A DNA stretch of 64,000 nucleotides from Flexivirga aerilata (GTDB lineage: Bacteria; Actinomycetota; Actinomycetes; Actinomycetales; Dermatophilaceae). The notes under the pieces were generated by a model. That model saw nothing but the letters and a program-made list of their open reading frames with translations. It searched no databases and had not been told where the DNA came from. The first letter of the stretch is position 1, and every line of letters begins with the position of its first letter. Location of the stretch: NCBI RefSeq assembly GCF_013002715.1, contig NZ_JABENB010000003.1, forward strand, positions 310,001 through 374,000. Reading direction: 5' to 3'. Made by a program: the position numbers and the translations under genes. This document shows, one piece after another, positions 26,584 through 35,246 of this stretch.

Positions 26584-27612
26584 ATGGCCCGCCTTCCCTC
26601 ACCGACGACACCCGACCCGATGGACGCTCCCCCGCTGCGATGGGGTGTGCTCGCGCCGGGCGGGATCGCCTCGACGTTCGTCGCCGCGCTGCAGGCGGGC
26701 ACCCGGCAGCAGGTGGTCGCGTGCGGTTCGCGCAGTCTCGAGCGGGCTCGCGAATTCGCCTCCCGTTTCGGGGGTTTCACGGCATACGGCTCGTATGACG
26801 AGTTGGTCGCCGACCCCGAGGTCGACGTCGTCTACGTGGCGTCCCCGCACTCGGGGCACCACGACCTGGCGCTCTCGGCGCTGCGTGCGGGCAAGCCGGT
26901 CCTGGTCGAGAAGGCGTTCGCCCGCAACGCGGCCGAGGCACGGGAGATCATCGACGAGGCACGCGCGCGCAAGCTGTTCTGCATGGAGGCGATGTGGTCG
27001 CGCTTCCTGCCCCGTTATGACGTGGTGCGGCAGGCGGTCGCCGACGGCCTGATCGGCACGCTGCAGACGATCGTCGCCGATCACGGGCAGCTGCTCTACC
27101 CGAACGGCCCGCAGCGGCTCACCGATCCGGCGCTCGCCGGAGGTGCACTGCTCGACCTCGGCATCTACCCGATCTCGCTCGCCGCGATGTTCATGCCGGG
27201 TGAGCTGTCGGTGAGCGCATCGGGCCTGCTCACCCCCGAGGGCGTCGACGCCAGCGAGGTGGTCGCCCTGACCGGCGGCGACGTGCTCGCGTCGTGCGTC
27301 TCGACGATGACGGGCCAGACCGCGAACACCGCTGTCATCGCTGGTGATTCGGCTCGCCTGGAGCTCGACGGCTGGTTCTACCAGCCTGGCCCGGTGCGGC
27401 TGGTCGCACACGGCGACACGGTGCTCGACACCTACGTGCCCGCCTCCGCCGAGCACGGGCTGCACTTCGAGGCAGCGGAGGTGGCCCGCCGCATCACCGC
27501 CGGAGAGACCCAATCGCCGCTGATGCCCTGGGACGAGACGCTGCGGATCATGCAGATCATGGACGAGGTGCGCGCCCAGCTCGGTGTGCGCTTCCCGGGT
27601 GAGCCTTCATGA
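26584..27612 (+). CDS. Gfo/Idh/MocA family oxidoreductase
   Basis: This NAD(P)-dependent sugar- or polyol-type dehydrogenase has 342 residues. After a short leader, the Rossmann core starts LRWGVLAPGGIASTFVAAL. The strand DVVYVASPHSGHHDLALSALRAGKPVLVEKAF contains the catalytic Lys of the EK(P/A) motif. The C-terminal alpha/beta domain includes GGALLDLGIYPISLA. A GGGAGG ribosome site suits the ATG at MARLPS. Its stop overlaps the start of the next gene, so it leads an operon with a DUF3054 protein and alditol oxidase, which suggests polyol or sugar oxidation. It is divergent from dop. Confidence 0.92.
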   Translation: MARLPSPTTPDPMDAPPLRWGVLAPGGIASTFVAALQAGTRQQVVACGSRSLERAREFASRFGGFTAYGSYDELVADPEVDVVYVASPHSGHHDLALSALRAGKPVLVEKAFARNAAEAREIIDEARARKLFCMEAMWSRFLPRYDVVRQAVADGLIGTLQTIVADHGQLLYPNGPQRLTDPALAGGALLDLGIYPISLAAMFMPGELSVSASGLLTPEGVDASEVVALTGGDVLASCVSTMTGQTANTAVIAGDSARLELDGWFYQPGPVRLVAHGDTVLDTYVPASAEHGLHFEAAEVARRITAGETQSPLMPWDETLRIMQIMDEVRAQLGVRFPGEPS

Positions 27613-27974
27613 GACGCGTCCTGCCGGCTGCTGTGCTCGACGTCGTGGTGATCCTGGTGTTCGCCGCGATCGGCCGGGCATCGCACCACGAGTCCAACCC
27701 GGTGGTCGACGCGCTCGGCACGGCCTGGCCGTTCCTGATCGGCGCCGCGCTCGGCTGGGCGGTCTCCTTCGCCGTATGGCGCGAGGCGCCGCTCCGGGTG
27801 CGCCACGCCCTGCCGGTGTGGGTCTGTGCGGTGGCGGGCGGCATGCTCCTGCGACACCTCACCGACCGCGGCGTCGCCTTCTCCTTCGTCGTGGTCGCGA
27901 CGATCTTCCTCGGGGTCTTCCTGCTCGGCTGGCGAGCGGTCGCGTCCCTCTCGCAGCGAAAGGCATCCGCATGA
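27609..27974 (+). CDS. DUF3054 membrane protein
   Basis: This 121-residue hydrophobic protein has four predicted membrane helices. The N-terminal motif AAVLDVVVILVFAAIGRASH is typical of the DUF3054 family of actinobacterial membrane proteins of unknown function. Its ATG overlaps the stop of the oxidoreductase gene (ATGA), and its own stop overlaps a further ATG that begins a short leader reading frame before the alditol oxidase gene. Confidence 0.88.
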   Translation: MRRVLPAAVLDVVVILVFAAIGRASHHESNPVVDALGTAWPFLIGAALGWAVSFAVWREAPLRVRHALPVWVCAVAGGMLLRHLTDRGVAFSFVVVATIFLGVFLLGWRAVASLSQRKASA

Positions 27975-28036
27975 GCACCCCACGAAGTTCCTCCTCCGCT
28001 TCGCTCCCCCGGATACTTCGCGAGGACCCCGCATGA
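27971..28036 (+). CDS. Possible 21-residue leader peptide made by duplication of the aldO start
   Basis: The frame starts with ATG overlapping the DUF3054 stop and ends with TGA overlapping the aldO ATG. Its first codons (MSTPRS) are the same as those of aldO because about 19 bases are duplicated 62 bases apart. It could act as a coupling relay between the two genes, or be a harmless by-product of the duplication. Confidence 0.35.
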   Translation: MSTPRSSSSASLPRILREDPA

Positions 28037-29289
28037 GCACCCCACGAAGCAACTGGTCAGGGACGTACGAGTACCGCGCCGACAAGAGGCTGCAGCCGGC
28101 GTCGGTCGAGGAGCTACGGCAGGCGGTCGCCGACGCCCCCGCGGTCAAGGTCGCCGGTTCCGGCCACAGCTTCAACGGGATCGCCGACAGCGAAATCGGC
28201 TGGCAACTGGACCTTTCCGGGCTCATCGCACCCCCGGTGGTCTCCCCCGACCGCACGACGGTCGAGGTCAGCGGAGCCATGACCTACGGCGCACTCGTGC
28301 CGCACCTGGCCGACGCCGGTCTTGCCCTGTCCAACCTGGCATCGCTGCCGCACATCACCGTCGCCGGCAGCGTCGCGACCGGCACCCACGGCTCCGGCGC
28401 GCGCCAGCCCGGGCTCGCCGAGGCGGTCGACGCGATCGAACTGCTGACCGCCGACGGACAGTTGCGCTGGTACGACCGCACCGACCCGGTCTTCCCCGCG
28501 CTCGTGGTCTCGCTCGGCGCGCTCGGCGTCGTCACCCGCCTCCGCCTGCGGGTCGAGCCGGCGTTCGACGTGCGGCAGGACGCCTTCACCGGGCTGACGT
28601 GGTCGCAACTGGTCGCACGCCTCGACGACGTCCTCGAAGCCGCCTACAGCGTCAGTGTTTTCGGCCGCTGGATCGGCGACGGTCCCGACCACATCGTCCT
28701 GAAGTCGCGGGCGCCCGCGGCCGTCGACCGGCCGGATCTGCCGGGTGCGCAATGGACCTCGCAGACGCTGCACCCGCTGCAGGCATCCGGGGCGACACCC
28801 GACGCGGTCACCGAGCAGGGCGGCCGGCCCGGCGTGTGGGCCGACCGGCTGCCGCACTTCCGCCTGGGCTTCACCCCGAGCGCCGGCGCCGAAATCCAGT
28901 CGGAGTTCTTCCTGCCACGCGCGGACGGCGCCGCCGCGATCGACGCGATGCTCGCCGTGGGCGACGCCGTCGCACCCGCGCTGCTGGTCGCCGAGATCCG
29001 CACGATCGCCGCCGAGTCGCAGTGGCTGAGCCCGGCATACGACCGTGACTCGATCGCCTTCCACTTCACCTGGCGACCGGATGCCGAGGCCGTCCACGAG
29101 GCGCTTGCGGTGGTCGAGCGCGCGCTCGCGCCATACGATCCGAGGCCGCACTGGGGCAAGGTCTTCGTGCGGCCGGGCCGGCTCACGGGCACCTACCCGA
29201 AGCTGGAGGACTTCGAGCGGGTGCGTCGCGAGCTCGACCCGGACGGGAAGTTCCTCAACGACTTCCTGCGCGAGCACGTCGCCGGCTAG
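28033..29289 (+). CDS. aldO: Alditol oxidase (VAO-type flavoprotein)
   Basis: Alditol oxidase oxidises polyols such as xylitol or sorbitol with O2, giving the aldose and H2O2. The 418-residue length fits the family. In the N-terminal FAD domain, GSGHSFNGIA holds the His (about residue 45) that links covalently to FAD in the characterised Streptomyces enzyme, and LPHITVAGSVATGTHGSG is the main FAD-binding stretch. In the substrate domain, LPHFRLGFTPS, EIRTIAAESQWLSPAY and RPHWGKVFV match the alditol-oxidase active site. The ATG giving MSTPRSNW is used; an identical upstream start belongs to a leader frame. Confidence 0.9.
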   Translation: MSTPRSNWSGTYEYRADKRLQPASVEELRQAVADAPAVKVAGSGHSFNGIADSEIGWQLDLSGLIAPPVVSPDRTTVEVSGAMTYGALVPHLADAGLALSNLASLPHITVAGSVATGTHGSGARQPGLAEAVDAIELLTADGQLRWYDRTDPVFPALVVSLGALGVVTRLRLRVEPAFDVRQDAFTGLTWSQLVARLDDVLEAAYSVSVFGRWIGDGPDHIVLKSRAPAAVDRPDLPGAQWTSQTLHPLQASGATPDAVTEQGGRPGVWADRLPHFRLGFTPSAGAEIQSEFFLPRADGAAAIDAMLAVGDAVAPALLVAEIRTIAAESQWLSPAYDRDSIAFHFTWRPDAEAVHEALAVVERALAPYDPRPHWGKVFVRPGRLTGTYPKLEDFERVRRELDPDGKFLNDFLREHVAG

Positions 29290-29292
29290 GGG

Positions 29293-29796
29293 CTACTCCC
29301 CGCGCAGCACCGAGCGGGCGAACCGCGCCGCGCGCTCCTGCAGCCCGGCGACGCGCTGCTGCACGAACCATGCCCGGTCGGCGTCGTTGTCGCTGACGAC
29401 CTCGGTCAACGCCGGTTGCCGCCGGACGTTGGCCGAGCAGCCGAAATCGGAGCAGATCATCGTGCCGATGGTGTTGCCCCGCTTGCCGGCTGCGCCGGTG
29501 CGGCGGGCGACGTAGAGGCTCACGTCGTCCTCGACGACGACGTCCTGGCACCAGGCACAGACCGCCTTCCGGCGTGGTCCCTTCGGAGCGGCCGTGGTCA
29601 GTCGCAGGCCGACGACGTCGTCGCCGAGCTCGACGACCACGTAGGCGTCCCGCTCGCGTTTGGCGTCCCGCCAGCCGAGGAAGTCCAGGTCGTCCCAGGA
29701 CACGGCGGACAGGTCGGGCACGGACGCCTCACGTGCCTCCCGCTTGGAGGCGTTGACAAAGGACGCGCGGATTTCGTTTTCGGTCAAGGGTTTCAA
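29293..29796 (-). CDS. FBP-domain zinc protein (EF-G-binding, FusB-like C-terminal treble clef)
   Basis: The 167-residue protein starts MKPLTENEIRASFVNASKRE, the conserved opening of actinobacterial FBP proteins. It contains CAWCQD and later CSDFGCS, the two Cys pairs of the treble-clef zinc finger. Relatives of this domain, such as FusB, bind elongation factor G and can affect fusidic acid tolerance, so a role at the ribosome is inferred. The start codon is TTG, chosen because the MKPLTE opening is conserved. It converges with the aldO gene, with 3 bases between. Confidence 0.85.
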   Translation of the reverse strand: MKPLTENEIRASFVNASKREAREASVPDLSAVSWDDLDFLGWRDAKRERDAYVVVELGDDVVGLRLTTAAPKGPRRKAVCAWCQDVVVEDDVSLYVARRTGAAGKRGNTIGTMICSDFGCSANVRRQPALTEVVSDNDADRAWFVQQRVAGLQERAARFARSVLRGE

Positions 29797-29967
29797 GGGT
29801 CACTGCTTTCGATCGAGTGTGAGAAGAAGGCGGCACTCAGCCGCAGAGGAGATGCGTGCACGGGACGGCTGAGCAGGCCGACGCGGCCACCTCGCCCCCT
29901 GCGGTCCAGCCGCGCATCTGCTCGCTCCTTCGGACAACTCGATCGCGCGCCAGTCTCTCGGCGCACC

Positions 29968-31227
29968 TCAACCAGTATGCCGGGTCCGCCCTACCGGCCG
30001 CATCCAGGATTTGGCGAGCCACCAGAGGGTCGTGATCAGCAGGACCGCTCCCGCGCCGATGAACGCCGTTGGTGCTCCTACGGATTCAACCGATGACGTG
30101 AAAACGAACGTTGTCACGAGCAGCGGCAGCATCTGGGCGAGCAAGAGGATCGCCTGGTATCGAGCGAGCTGCCCCGGCGGCGTTGCTGCCAGGTAGGCCG
30201 GCCAGAGGTGGCCGGTGCACGCAGCCACGCCGACGCCGAGCAACACCGCGCCGGCGCCTGCGGCCCACGGGCTCGTGGCAAGTCCCATTCCGGTCAGTCC
30301 CACGGCTTGGGCGAGCAGGCCGGCGGTGACCGCCAGCAGCTGACGCCGCCAGACGCCCCACCGCGCGATGACCGCGGTGACGGGCAGGCCACCGACGATC
30401 CATCCGGCTTCGAGCAGGCCCGACACCGTTGCACCCCAATCGTTTTCACGAGCCAGCAACGGCGTGCCGAGCACCACGGCCGGGAGCACGACTGCGGCGA
30501 TGACGGCGGTTGCCACGAGAGTGCGCCGCAGCGTGAGGTCGTCCCACACGTCCCGCAGCGTTCGCCGGAGAGGGACACGCTCCGAGGTCGCCGGAGCAGC
30601 ACGCAGCGGTGGGCGGATCAGGACGAGCACGGTGAGGACGACTGCGAAGCTCACCGCGTCGATCACCGCCGCGCCGGTCAGACCGAGTGCGGCCACCACG
30701 ACCGCGCCGAGCGCGGGGCCGGCAAGACGGGCCAACCGTGCGAACGTGCTGTTCACCGCCAACGCGCGCGGCAGTGCCGCCCCGTCGACGAAGAGACGTG
30801 GCAGCACTCCGGTGGCGGGCAGGTAGAAGGCATCGACCACCCCGGCCAGGACCGACACGGCCACCAGGAGGGCGGCCTGCACGCCGTCGAGCGAGGTCCA
30901 GACCGCCAGGGCGACGCACATGACGAACATCGCCAGGTCGCCGGCCACCAGCACCTTCCGGATGCCGAGCCGGTCGGCGGTCAGCCCGCCGACCAGCAGC
31001 AGCGCGATGCGCGGCGCGACGACCACGGTCGTGACCACGCCGGCGAGATTGGCGGACAATCCCGTTGCATACCAGACGATCCCGAACTCCAGGATCCCGG
31101 TGCCGAGCGTGCTGATCGCCGTCGCACCCACCCAGATCAGGTATGGCGCAGGCAGCGGCTCGCGCACCCGCACCGCGGCCCGCGCAGTCCCCGCGTCCGC
31201 CGTCGCGCGCCGTGTGCCGACCTTCAC
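29968..31227 (-). CDS. MFS transporter coupled to the MerR-clamp regulator
   Basis: This 419-residue major facilitator has about 12 membrane segments. The first helices (LIWVGATAISTLGTGILEFG) and the loop GGLTADRLGIRKVLVAGD match the family's motif A pattern, suggesting a proton-driven exporter. The GTG start overlaps the stop of the upstream MerR-type gene (GTGA) and has a GGGAG site 5 bases upstream. The tight coupling to a MerR regulator suggests drug or metabolite efflux controlled by that regulator. The substrate is unknown. Confidence 0.9.
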   Translation of the reverse strand: MKVGTRRATADAGTARAAVRVREPLPAPYLIWVGATAISTLGTGILEFGIVWYATGLSANLAGVVTTVVVAPRIALLLVGGLTADRLGIRKVLVAGDLAMFVMCVALAVWTSLDGVQAALLVAVSVLAGVVDAFYLPATGVLPRLFVDGAALPRALAVNSTFARLARLAGPALGAVVVAALGLTGAAVIDAVSFAVVLTVLVLIRPPLRAAPATSERVPLRRTLRDVWDDLTLRRTLVATAVIAAVVLPAVVLGTPLLARENDWGATVSGLLEAGWIVGGLPVTAVIARWGVWRRQLLAVTAGLLAQAVGLTGMGLATSPWAAGAGAVLLGVGVAACTGHLWPAYLAATPPGQLARYQAILLLAQMLPLLVTTFVFTSSVESVGAPTAFIGAGAVLLITTLWWLAKSWMRPVGRTRHTG

Positions 31228-32315
31228 GGCCGCTCCCGGCGGACCGGCATCACCACCGTGGTGAACGTGCCCTGGTCGGCCGACCGCACCACGGCGGGAC
31301 GCGACGGGTCGTCGGCGAGCTCGAGGAGCACCTCCGGCCCGATGCTGGTGCTCACCGCCTGGGCGAGCAGGCCCGGGCGGAAGGCAGCGGCCAGCGCCGC
31401 GCCCGTGCACACCGCGGGCAGCCGCACGCCGTGCCGGTCACCATCGAGGCGCAGGTCCAGATGCTCCGCACCCGTGGTGAGCACGAGGACGTCGTCACCG
31501 CCCCCGCGGCCGGTGCGGTCGATCTCGTCGAGCAGGCGCTGCCGGTCGACGGTGACGCGTGCCGCGGTCGCGGGCAGACCGGCGAGAACCGCCTGATAGG
31601 AGGGGTATTCGGCCTCGATGGTCGGCACGGCGAGGCGGGCATCCGTCGCTTCGAGGGCAGCCTCGTGGTCGGTCGCCCGCAGCCGGACCCGGTCACGGCG
31701 GCTCGCCCACGACGCCAGCTCGGGCAGCGACGCGGACGGCACGACCAGGGCACGATCCGGTCCGCTCACCTCGTGCAGCGGCAGACTCCGCACCGCCATC
31801 CAGTAGCGGTCGGTGGCGACCACCGTGAGGCCGTCGACGGTGATCTCGAACAGCACACCCTGCAGCGCAGGAATGTCCGGCGCGGCGGCCGCGGCCGGCG
31901 ACACCTGCCGGATCGCGCTGGCCAGCTCCGGGCCCGGCATCGTCGCCGTCGTGGGCTCCCGGTCGCTCTCCCCCGCGGCGCGCAGCGATGCGATGACGTC
32001 GTCGGTCGTCTCCCGTGCGCGCCGGGCCCGACCGGCGGTCTCCTCGGCATACGACCGCAGGACGGCCCGTGCTTGGTCCGGGTCCCCGTCGAGCACCAGC
32101 CGAATGTCCTGCAACGGCAGGCCGATCGCCCGCAACCGGCTGATCGCGATGCCGCGCCGCTCCTGCGCCGCCGTGTAATAGCGGTAGCCGGAGGCGCCGT
32201 CGACCTGGTCCGGCCGCAGCAGCCCGCAGTCGTCGTAGAACCGCAGCGCGCTCGGGGTCAGCCCGACCAGCCGCGCGAACGAGCTGATGGTCAGCAGGGG
32301 TTGTTGATCGTGCAC
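31224..32315 (-). CDS. MerR-type regulator fused to two DNA sliding-clamp (DnaN-like) domains
   Basis: The 363-residue protein has a MerR winged-helix domain at about 7-77 (TISSFARLVGLTPSALRFYDDCGLL, then GYRYYTAAQ) and a short helical linker at about 78-120. Two regions follow that read like domains II and III of the DNA polymerase III beta clamp. Domain II covers about 127-243, with GVLFEITVDGLTVVATDRYWMAVRSL, LVVPSASLPELA and PTIEAEYPSYQAVL. Domain III covers about 247-360, with FRPGLLAQAV, PEVLLELADDPSRPAVVR and the ending VVMPVR, close to the clamp's MPMR. Domain I is missing. The clamp part may sense a ligand, dimerise or touch DNA. The start is GTG. The MFS gene is translated from its stop. 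Confidence 0.88.
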   Translation of the reverse strand: MHDQQPLLTISSFARLVGLTPSALRFYDDCGLLRPDQVDGASGYRYYTAAQERRGIAISRLRAIGLPLQDIRLVLDGDPDQARAVLRSYAEETAGRARRARETTDDVIASLRAAGESDREPTTATMPGPELASAIRQVSPAAAAAPDIPALQGVLFEITVDGLTVVATDRYWMAVRSLPLHEVSGPDRALVVPSASLPELASWASRRDRVRLRATDHEAALEATDARLAVPTIEAEYPSYQAVLAGLPATAARVTVDRQRLLDEIDRTGRGGGDDVLVLTTGAEHLDLRLDGDRHGVRLPAVCTGAALAAAFRPGLLAQAVSTSIGPEVLLELADDPSRPAVVRSADQGTFTTVVMPVRRERP

Positions 32316-32330
32316 GCCGTCAGCTTGCAG

Positions 32331-32352
32331 CTTCAGCCAAGTCGAAGGTCAA
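32331..32352 (-). promoter_or_regulatory. Candidate MerR-type operator/promoter upstream of the MerR-clamp gene
   Basis: On the minus strand a TTGACC box (32347-32352) is followed directly by the imperfect dyad CTTCGAC-TTG-GCTGAAG. A dyad just after the -35 is the usual position for MerR-family operators, and autoregulation would be expected. No good -10 hexamer is evident, so this is tentative. Confidence 0.4.
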
Positions 32353-32452
32353 CCGGCTGCGAAAGTGTGGCCCGCTGTTTGCCCCATCATGACAGGCGGC
32401 CAGCTACGCTGACGATCGCCCAACTCGGGGCATACGAAGGGAATCCCCCGTC

Positions 32453-34048
32453 ATGAGAAAAGCCCGTCACGCCTCTCTCCTGCTTGCCTTCACCGGGGCG
32501 ACCGTCGCCGTTGCCACCGCGACCAGCAGCGGCGCGTTCGCCGCACCGGGTGCCGACTCCGGCCGGGTGCGGTCGACCACCGCCGTGCGGCTCGACACTG
32601 CCCAGACCGACGGCGCGGTGGGCGCGGTGACCTCCGACCGTGGCCGCTACGGCCTGTCGGCCGACCAGAAACTCACCAAGAAGTCGGCGCTGCTGGACAG
32701 CACGGGCACCACGCACGTGCGGGTGGCGCAGTCCTACAAGGGGCTGCCGGTGATCGGCGGTGACACGGTGATCCACCGCACCAAGCGCGGGCAGGTGTCG
32801 CTCTCACGGACGCTCACCAAGCCGCTCTCGCTCGACGTGAAAGCGGCGAAATCCGCTCCGGCACAGTCGCGTTCGGCGAGCAAGGCGACCCTGGTGGTGG
32901 ACGCGACGGCGAAGCCGCGTCTCGCCTGGCAACAGACGGTCACCGGTGTGCAGGCGGATGGGACGCCGAGTCGGAAGCTGGTCTACACCGATGCGAAGAC
33001 CGGTGCGGTGATTCGCTCGGAGGAGCGGGTGATGACCGTGGGTGGGCAGGGCAATTCGTTGTATGGCGGGACGGTGCCGCTGGAGTTGACCCAGAGTGGT
33101 GGCAACTACCTGATGAAGGACCCGACCCGCGGCAACACCTACACGGTCGATGTCCGCAACGGCACGGATGTGGCCGTCGTCTGTCCCCTGCTCGGCATCT
33201 TCTGTGCCTCGGGTCCGGTCTTCTCCGGTCCGGACACCAGCTTCGGCAATGGCACGATGTCGAGTCGGGAGTCTGCGGGTGTGGATGCGCAGTTCGGCAC
33301 GGACGAGACGTGGGATTACTACAAGACCAACTTCGGCCGTAACGGGATCTTCAACACCGGCAAGGGGTCCTTCAACCGGGTCCATTACGGGCGGAACTAT
33401 GTGAATGCGTTCTGGGACGGCACGAAGATGACGTATGGCGATGGGGATGGTGCGAACTACGGGCCGTTGACGTCGTTGGACGTGGCCGGGCACGAGATGA
33501 GTCACGGGGTGACGGAGAACTCGGCGAACCTGACCTACAGCGGGGAGTCGGGTGGTTTGAACGAGTCGACCAGTGACATCTTCGGCACGATGGTGGAGTT
33601 CTTCTCGGCCAATGCCAAGGACACCGGTGACTACCTGATCGGGGAGATGTTCGACAAGACCGGTAAGGGTCTGCGGCGGATGGACAACCCGGCCGCCGAC
33701 GGCAAGAGCGCCAACTGCTGGACCTCGAGCGTGGGCAGCCTGAATGTGCATTACTCGTCGGGGGTGGGTAACCACTTCTACTACCTGCTGGCCGAGGGGT
33801 CGGGTGCCAAGACGATCAACGGTGTCGCGCACAACTCCCCGACCTGTGACGGCAGCAGCGTGGCTGGGATCGGCCGCAGTGATGCCCAGCAGATCTGGTA
33901 CCGGGCGTTGACGGTCTACATGACCAGCAGCACCAACTACGCCGGTGCCCGCACCGCCACTCTCAACGCCGCCAAGGACCTGTATGGCGCGACCTCCGCG
34001 CAATACACCGCGGTCGGCAAGGCCTGGAGCGCCGTCAACGTCAAGTGA
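32453..34048 (+). CDS. Secreted M4-family (thermolysin-like) neutral metalloprotease
   Basis: The 531-residue preproenzyme has a signal peptide of about 31 residues (MRKARHASLLLAFTG, ending SSGAFA). An FTP/PepSY-type propeptide runs to about residue 200 and includes VAQSYKGLPVIGGD. The M4 catalytic domain follows. HEMSH at about 347-351 gives two zinc-ligand His and the catalytic Glu, GLNESTSDIFG gives the third zinc ligand (Glu about 371), and NVHYSSGVGNHFYYLL carries the transition-state His. It should be secreted and activated by propeptide cleavage. Third-position GC is visibly lower in the catalytic part than in neighbours. A hairpin follows the stop. Confidence 0.95.
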   Translation: MRKARHASLLLAFTGATVAVATATSSGAFAAPGADSGRVRSTTAVRLDTAQTDGAVGAVTSDRGRYGLSADQKLTKKSALLDSTGTTHVRVAQSYKGLPVIGGDTVIHRTKRGQVSLSRTLTKPLSLDVKAAKSAPAQSRSASKATLVVDATAKPRLAWQQTVTGVQADGTPSRKLVYTDAKTGAVIRSEERVMTVGGQGNSLYGGTVPLELTQSGGNYLMKDPTRGNTYTVDVRNGTDVAVVCPLLGIFCASGPVFSGPDTSFGNGTMSSRESAGVDAQFGTDETWDYYKTNFGRNGIFNTGKGSFNRVHYGRNYVNAFWDGTKMTYGDGDGANYGPLTSLDVAGHEMSHGVTENSANLTYSGESGGLNESTSDIFGTMVEFFSANAKDTGDYLIGEMFDKTGKGLRRMDNPAADGKSANCWTSSVGSLNVHYSSGVGNHFYYLLAEGSGAKTINGVAHNSPTCDGSSVAGIGRSDAQQIWYRALTVYMTSSTNYAGARTATLNAAKDLYGATSAQYTAVGKAWSAVNVK

Positions 34049-34055
34049 CCTCGGG

Positions 34056-34099
34056 CGGCCTCGCAGGACGCGGTCGACTGGCCGCACTCTGCGAGGCCG
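34056..34099 (+). terminator. Stem-loop between convergent genes
   Basis: CGGCCTCGCAG at 34056-34066 pairs exactly with CTGCGAGGCCG at 34089-34099. A second nested stem (gcggtc/ggccgc, one wobble) lies inside. It starts 8 bases after the protease stop and has no T-run, as is common for terminators in high-GC actinobacteria. Confidence 0.7.
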
Positions 34100-34138
34100 C
34101 GGTGTCCATGGGGACGAGCCCTCGAACGTCGGTTACCG

Positions 34139-35092
34139 CTAGGCCGGGCCTGCGGCCGGTGAGTGCCGCCGCTCGCGGCGGTAGTGACTCGGGCTGCTTC
34201 CCACGACGCGCCGAAATGCAGCACGGAAGGTAGTTGCGGACGCGTAGCCGCACCGTGCGGAGATCACGTCCACGGGTATGGCCGTGGACTCCAGGAGCCG
34301 GCGTGCGTGGTCCGTCCGGAGGCCGTTCAGCCAGCGCCCGGGGGAAGCTCCGACTTCGTTCTCGAATCGTCGGTTGAGTGTGCGGGTGGACATCCCTGCC
34401 GCCCTCGCGAGGTCTTTGACGCCGATGGATACTTCGATTCGGTCGTGTACCCACGCCGACAGATTCGCGAGCCAGTCGGCGTCGGAGTGCAACGGTTCCG
34501 GGCCAGCGAACTGTGCCTGACCGCCGTCTCGGTAGGCACTGACCACCAGCCGGCGCGCCACAGCGTTGGCGGCTGAGATCCCGTGGTCCTGGCGTATGAG
34601 GTAGAGGCAGAGATCGATGCCTGCGGTGGATCCGGCACCGGTGATGACGCCGTCGTCGACATACAGCTTGTCCGGGAGGACAAGGGTGTCCGGGTACATG
34701 CTTCGAAGCAACCCGCAGCGGCGCCAGTGCGTGGTCGCGCTGCGGTGGGCAAGCAGGCCGGCTGCGGCCAAGACGAACGCGCCGGTGCAGATTGAGACCA
34801 CCCGTTTTCCCCGCGCGTGAGCCAGGCGCAGCAGTTCCAGCACCTGCGGATCGAACGGGCCGGTCAAGTCCCCGGTGCTGGGCACGATGAGCGTATGCGC
34901 CTCGACCGCTTCGTCGAGCGGCGCAGTGGGCTGGACGACCACGCCGCCAGCGAGGGCCACGGCGGTCTCGGCGTGGACCTGGACGTCGTACAACGCGCCC
35001 TCGCCCCAGTCGTAACCGAGGGCTTCACCGGGGATCCCTGTCTCGAACATCGTCGAGCCAGGCTGTAGTAGCACCGCAACCTTCTGTCGCAT
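34139..35092 (-). CDS. GlxA-family transcriptional regulator (DJ-1/PfpI domain plus AraC HTH)
   Basis: The 317-residue protein has an N-terminal DJ-1/PfpI-like domain at about 5-170 with SICTGAFVLAAAGLL (Cys about 102 at the nucleophile elbow). The C-terminal AraC-type double helix-turn-helix is at about 210-305, with STRTLNRRFENEVGASPGRWL and GYASATTFRAAFRR. Family members respond to quaternary amines or other small metabolites. It is divergent from an MFS gene with about 150 bases between, so control of that transporter is a reasonable guess. Confidence 0.93.
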   Translation of the reverse strand: MRQKVAVLLQPGSTMFETGIPGEALGYDWGEGALYDVQVHAETAVALAGGVVVQPTAPLDEAVEAHTLIVPSTGDLTGPFDPQVLELLRLAHARGKRVVSICTGAFVLAAAGLLAHRSATTHWRRCGLLRSMYPDTLVLPDKLYVDDGVITGAGSTAGIDLCLYLIRQDHGISAANAVARRLVVSAYRDGGQAQFAGPEPLHSDADWLANLSAWVHDRIEVSIGVKDLARAAGMSTRTLNRRFENEVGASPGRWLNGLRTDHARRLLESTAIPVDVISARCGYASATTFRAAFRRVVGSSPSHYRRERRHSPAAGPA

Positions 35093-35246
35093 GGCTCAAA
35101 TCTATTGAAGGTTGGCATGGAACCGGCGTTGTGGCGAGGTGGTCTTGACGAGGCTGGCCGCAGACCGACCGACTCACGTCCGCCTGGCTGTGGTTGTGGC
35201 GACGCTTCGAGACGGTCCTTACTCGTGAGGAAGGAGCCGACCACTG

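Noticed and set aside
26550-26600. Attachment site or integrase scar at the dop edge of the second inserted block
   Set aside because: No direct repeat shared with the other edge, no tRNA and no recombinase gene were found.
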